Shown here: in pieces, positions 4,869 to 5,586 of the stretch
Numbering within the stretch: position 1 is the first letter of the stretch
Layout: every line of letters starts with the position of its first letter
Assembly (NCBI GenBank): GCA_020849935.1
Contig: JADZFJ010000460.1
Coordinates: forward strand, 1 to 5,586
Direction: 5' to 3'
Source: Crocinitomix sp.
Lineage (GTDB): Bacteria > Bacteroidota > Bacteroidia > Flavobacteriales_D > Crocinitomicaceae
Length of the DNA stretch: 5,586 nt
Translations under genes and position numbers: made by a program
Notes under the pieces: generated by a model
Told to the model about the DNA's origin: nothing
Database searches by the model: none
The model's input: the letters and a program-made list of their open reading frames with translations, nothing else

Positions 4869-5586
4869 TTATTCAATTATCCAATCGGCTGGAAGTTGAT
4901 AGACCCCTCCTACTGGTTTTTCTTCGCCAATATACGCATTCGCTTCAACCGAAGATGTAAAATAATTGTGCTTTCTAAAAATTTGCAGCGCTTCGTCACT
5001 CATCACAAAATCAATGAATTGTTGCGCAAGTTCTTTTTGTTTGGTGTGTTTTGAAATTGCCAATGGGATATACCCCACCCGAATTAATTCAGACGGATTT
5101 AGTTTGATGGTTTCAATTGCTTCTGGATTCCAATGTTCAAAAACACTCCACCCGATCACCGCATCCACCGATTTCATAGCGATGAGGCTAGCCGTTTTAT
5201 CACAACTTTCTGAATACGTAAGGATGTTTGCTCGAAATTGTTCCTTTTCTTTTTGCGTAAAATTTTTCTCAATTATTTCGACCGCATAGGTGCCCACACA
5301 TACTTCTTTAGGACTGGCAATTGCAATTTTTAAATCGGGTCTTAACAAATCGCGCAGGGTATGAATATTTTTTGGATTTCCTTTCACGACATTAATGGCA
5401 GAAACTAAATACATCGGGATTTGTTCAGATTCTGGATAAACGAGGTTCTTTGTTTTTGCCAATTCCATAAAATCGGACGACCCAGGAAAAAAAATATCAC
5501 CTATGCCTGTTAATTCCATTTGTGAGAGAACAAAACCAGAACTGCCAATAATGGCATCAACTTTTATCTGTGTTTTTTGTTCAAAT
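4869..5586 (-). CDS. modA: Molybdate/tungstate-type ABC transporter substrate-binding protein ModA (5' end outside window)
   Basis: Periplasmic oxyanion receptor for the ModBC importer; the C-terminal 238 residues are visible. The frame stays open to the window edge, so the ATG at 5519 is internal; the signal peptide and first ligand loop lie beyond 5586. The GSSG loop (nt 5535-5546) and GDIFFPGSSDFMELA just after it match the ModA/SBP_bac_11 pattern of a serine ligand loop followed by a 'D-F-x-A' region. KIAIASPKEVCVG (nt about 5291-5329) is the hinge segment. DAVIGWSVFEHW (nt about 5130-5165) replaces the usual 'GIVY' tyrosine region with a tryptophan (5148-5150). LAQQFIDFVMSDEALQIFRKHNY is the standard C-terminal helix region. 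Two cysteines (5298-5300 and 5202-5204) are present. The protein appears to belong to a non-classical ModA subgroup; other oxyanions remain possible. Confidence 0.88.
   Translation of the reverse strand, partial: FEQKTQIKVDAIIGSSGFVLSQMELTGIGDIFFPGSSDFMELAKTKNLVYPESEQIPMYLVSAINVVKGNPKNIHTLRDLLRPDLKIAIASPKEVCVGTYAVEIIEKNFTQKEKEQFRANILTYSESCDKTASLIAMKSVDAVIGWSVFEHWNPEAIETIKLNPSELIRVGYIPLAISKHTKQKELAQQFIDFVMSDEALQIFRKHNYFTSSVEANAYIGEEKPVGGVYQLPADWIIE

Noticed and set aside
4021..5289. Rightward reading frames opposite the mod operon
   Set aside because: They are the complementary strand of modA, modB and modC and show no independent protein signature.

Overview
The window looks like chromosomal DNA from a member of the Bacteroidota, probably a flavobacterium-like lineage. 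The supports are AT-rich DNA, A/T-rich start regions without Shine-Dalgarno sequences, one TAnnTTTG-type -7 element before the first gene, and an intergenic cluster of 'AAATCTGTG / CACAGATT' repeats of a style I recall from Bacteroidota genomes. The assignment is inference; there is no rRNA or marker gene here.

Layout: (1) Positions 69-881 (+) encode a four-helix membrane protein that resembles the bestrophin-like DUF4239 group. (2) Positions 936-2201 (+) encode a class V PLP-dependent aminotransferase-fold enzyme of the isopenicillin-N-epimerase-like branch, with a Tat-like N-terminus. (3) Positions 2202-3030 (about 830 bp) hold no credible gene. Most of this stretch (2291-2952) is a compound repeat array of two modules, A and B, in the order A1-B1-A2-B2-B3-A3-B4-A4. 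Each B is an imperfect palindrome able to form a long hairpin. Each A carries two GATC sites exactly 10 bp apart. (4) Positions 3031-5586 (-) are a tightly packed molybdate/tungstate-type ABC importer operon, transcribed right to left: modA (5' end outside the window), modB, modC. The modA-modB gap is 3 bp, and modB and modC overlap by 4 bp (ATGA).

The two rightward genes and the leftward mod operon converge on the repeat array. The mod transcript would meet B hairpins followed by U-runs, so the array may end mod transcription and insulate the convergent units. The three Mod proteins form one system: ModA captures the oxyanion in the periplasm, ModB is the inner-membrane channel, and ModC supplies ATP hydrolysis and carries a C-terminal TOBE/Mop-like regulatory region. 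The two rightward genes have no obvious functional link to it.

I see no demonstrably new multi-gene system. The most noteworthy items are the repeat array, the non-canonical ModA (Trp at a probable ligand-Tyr position, two cysteines), and the probably exported PLP enzyme.
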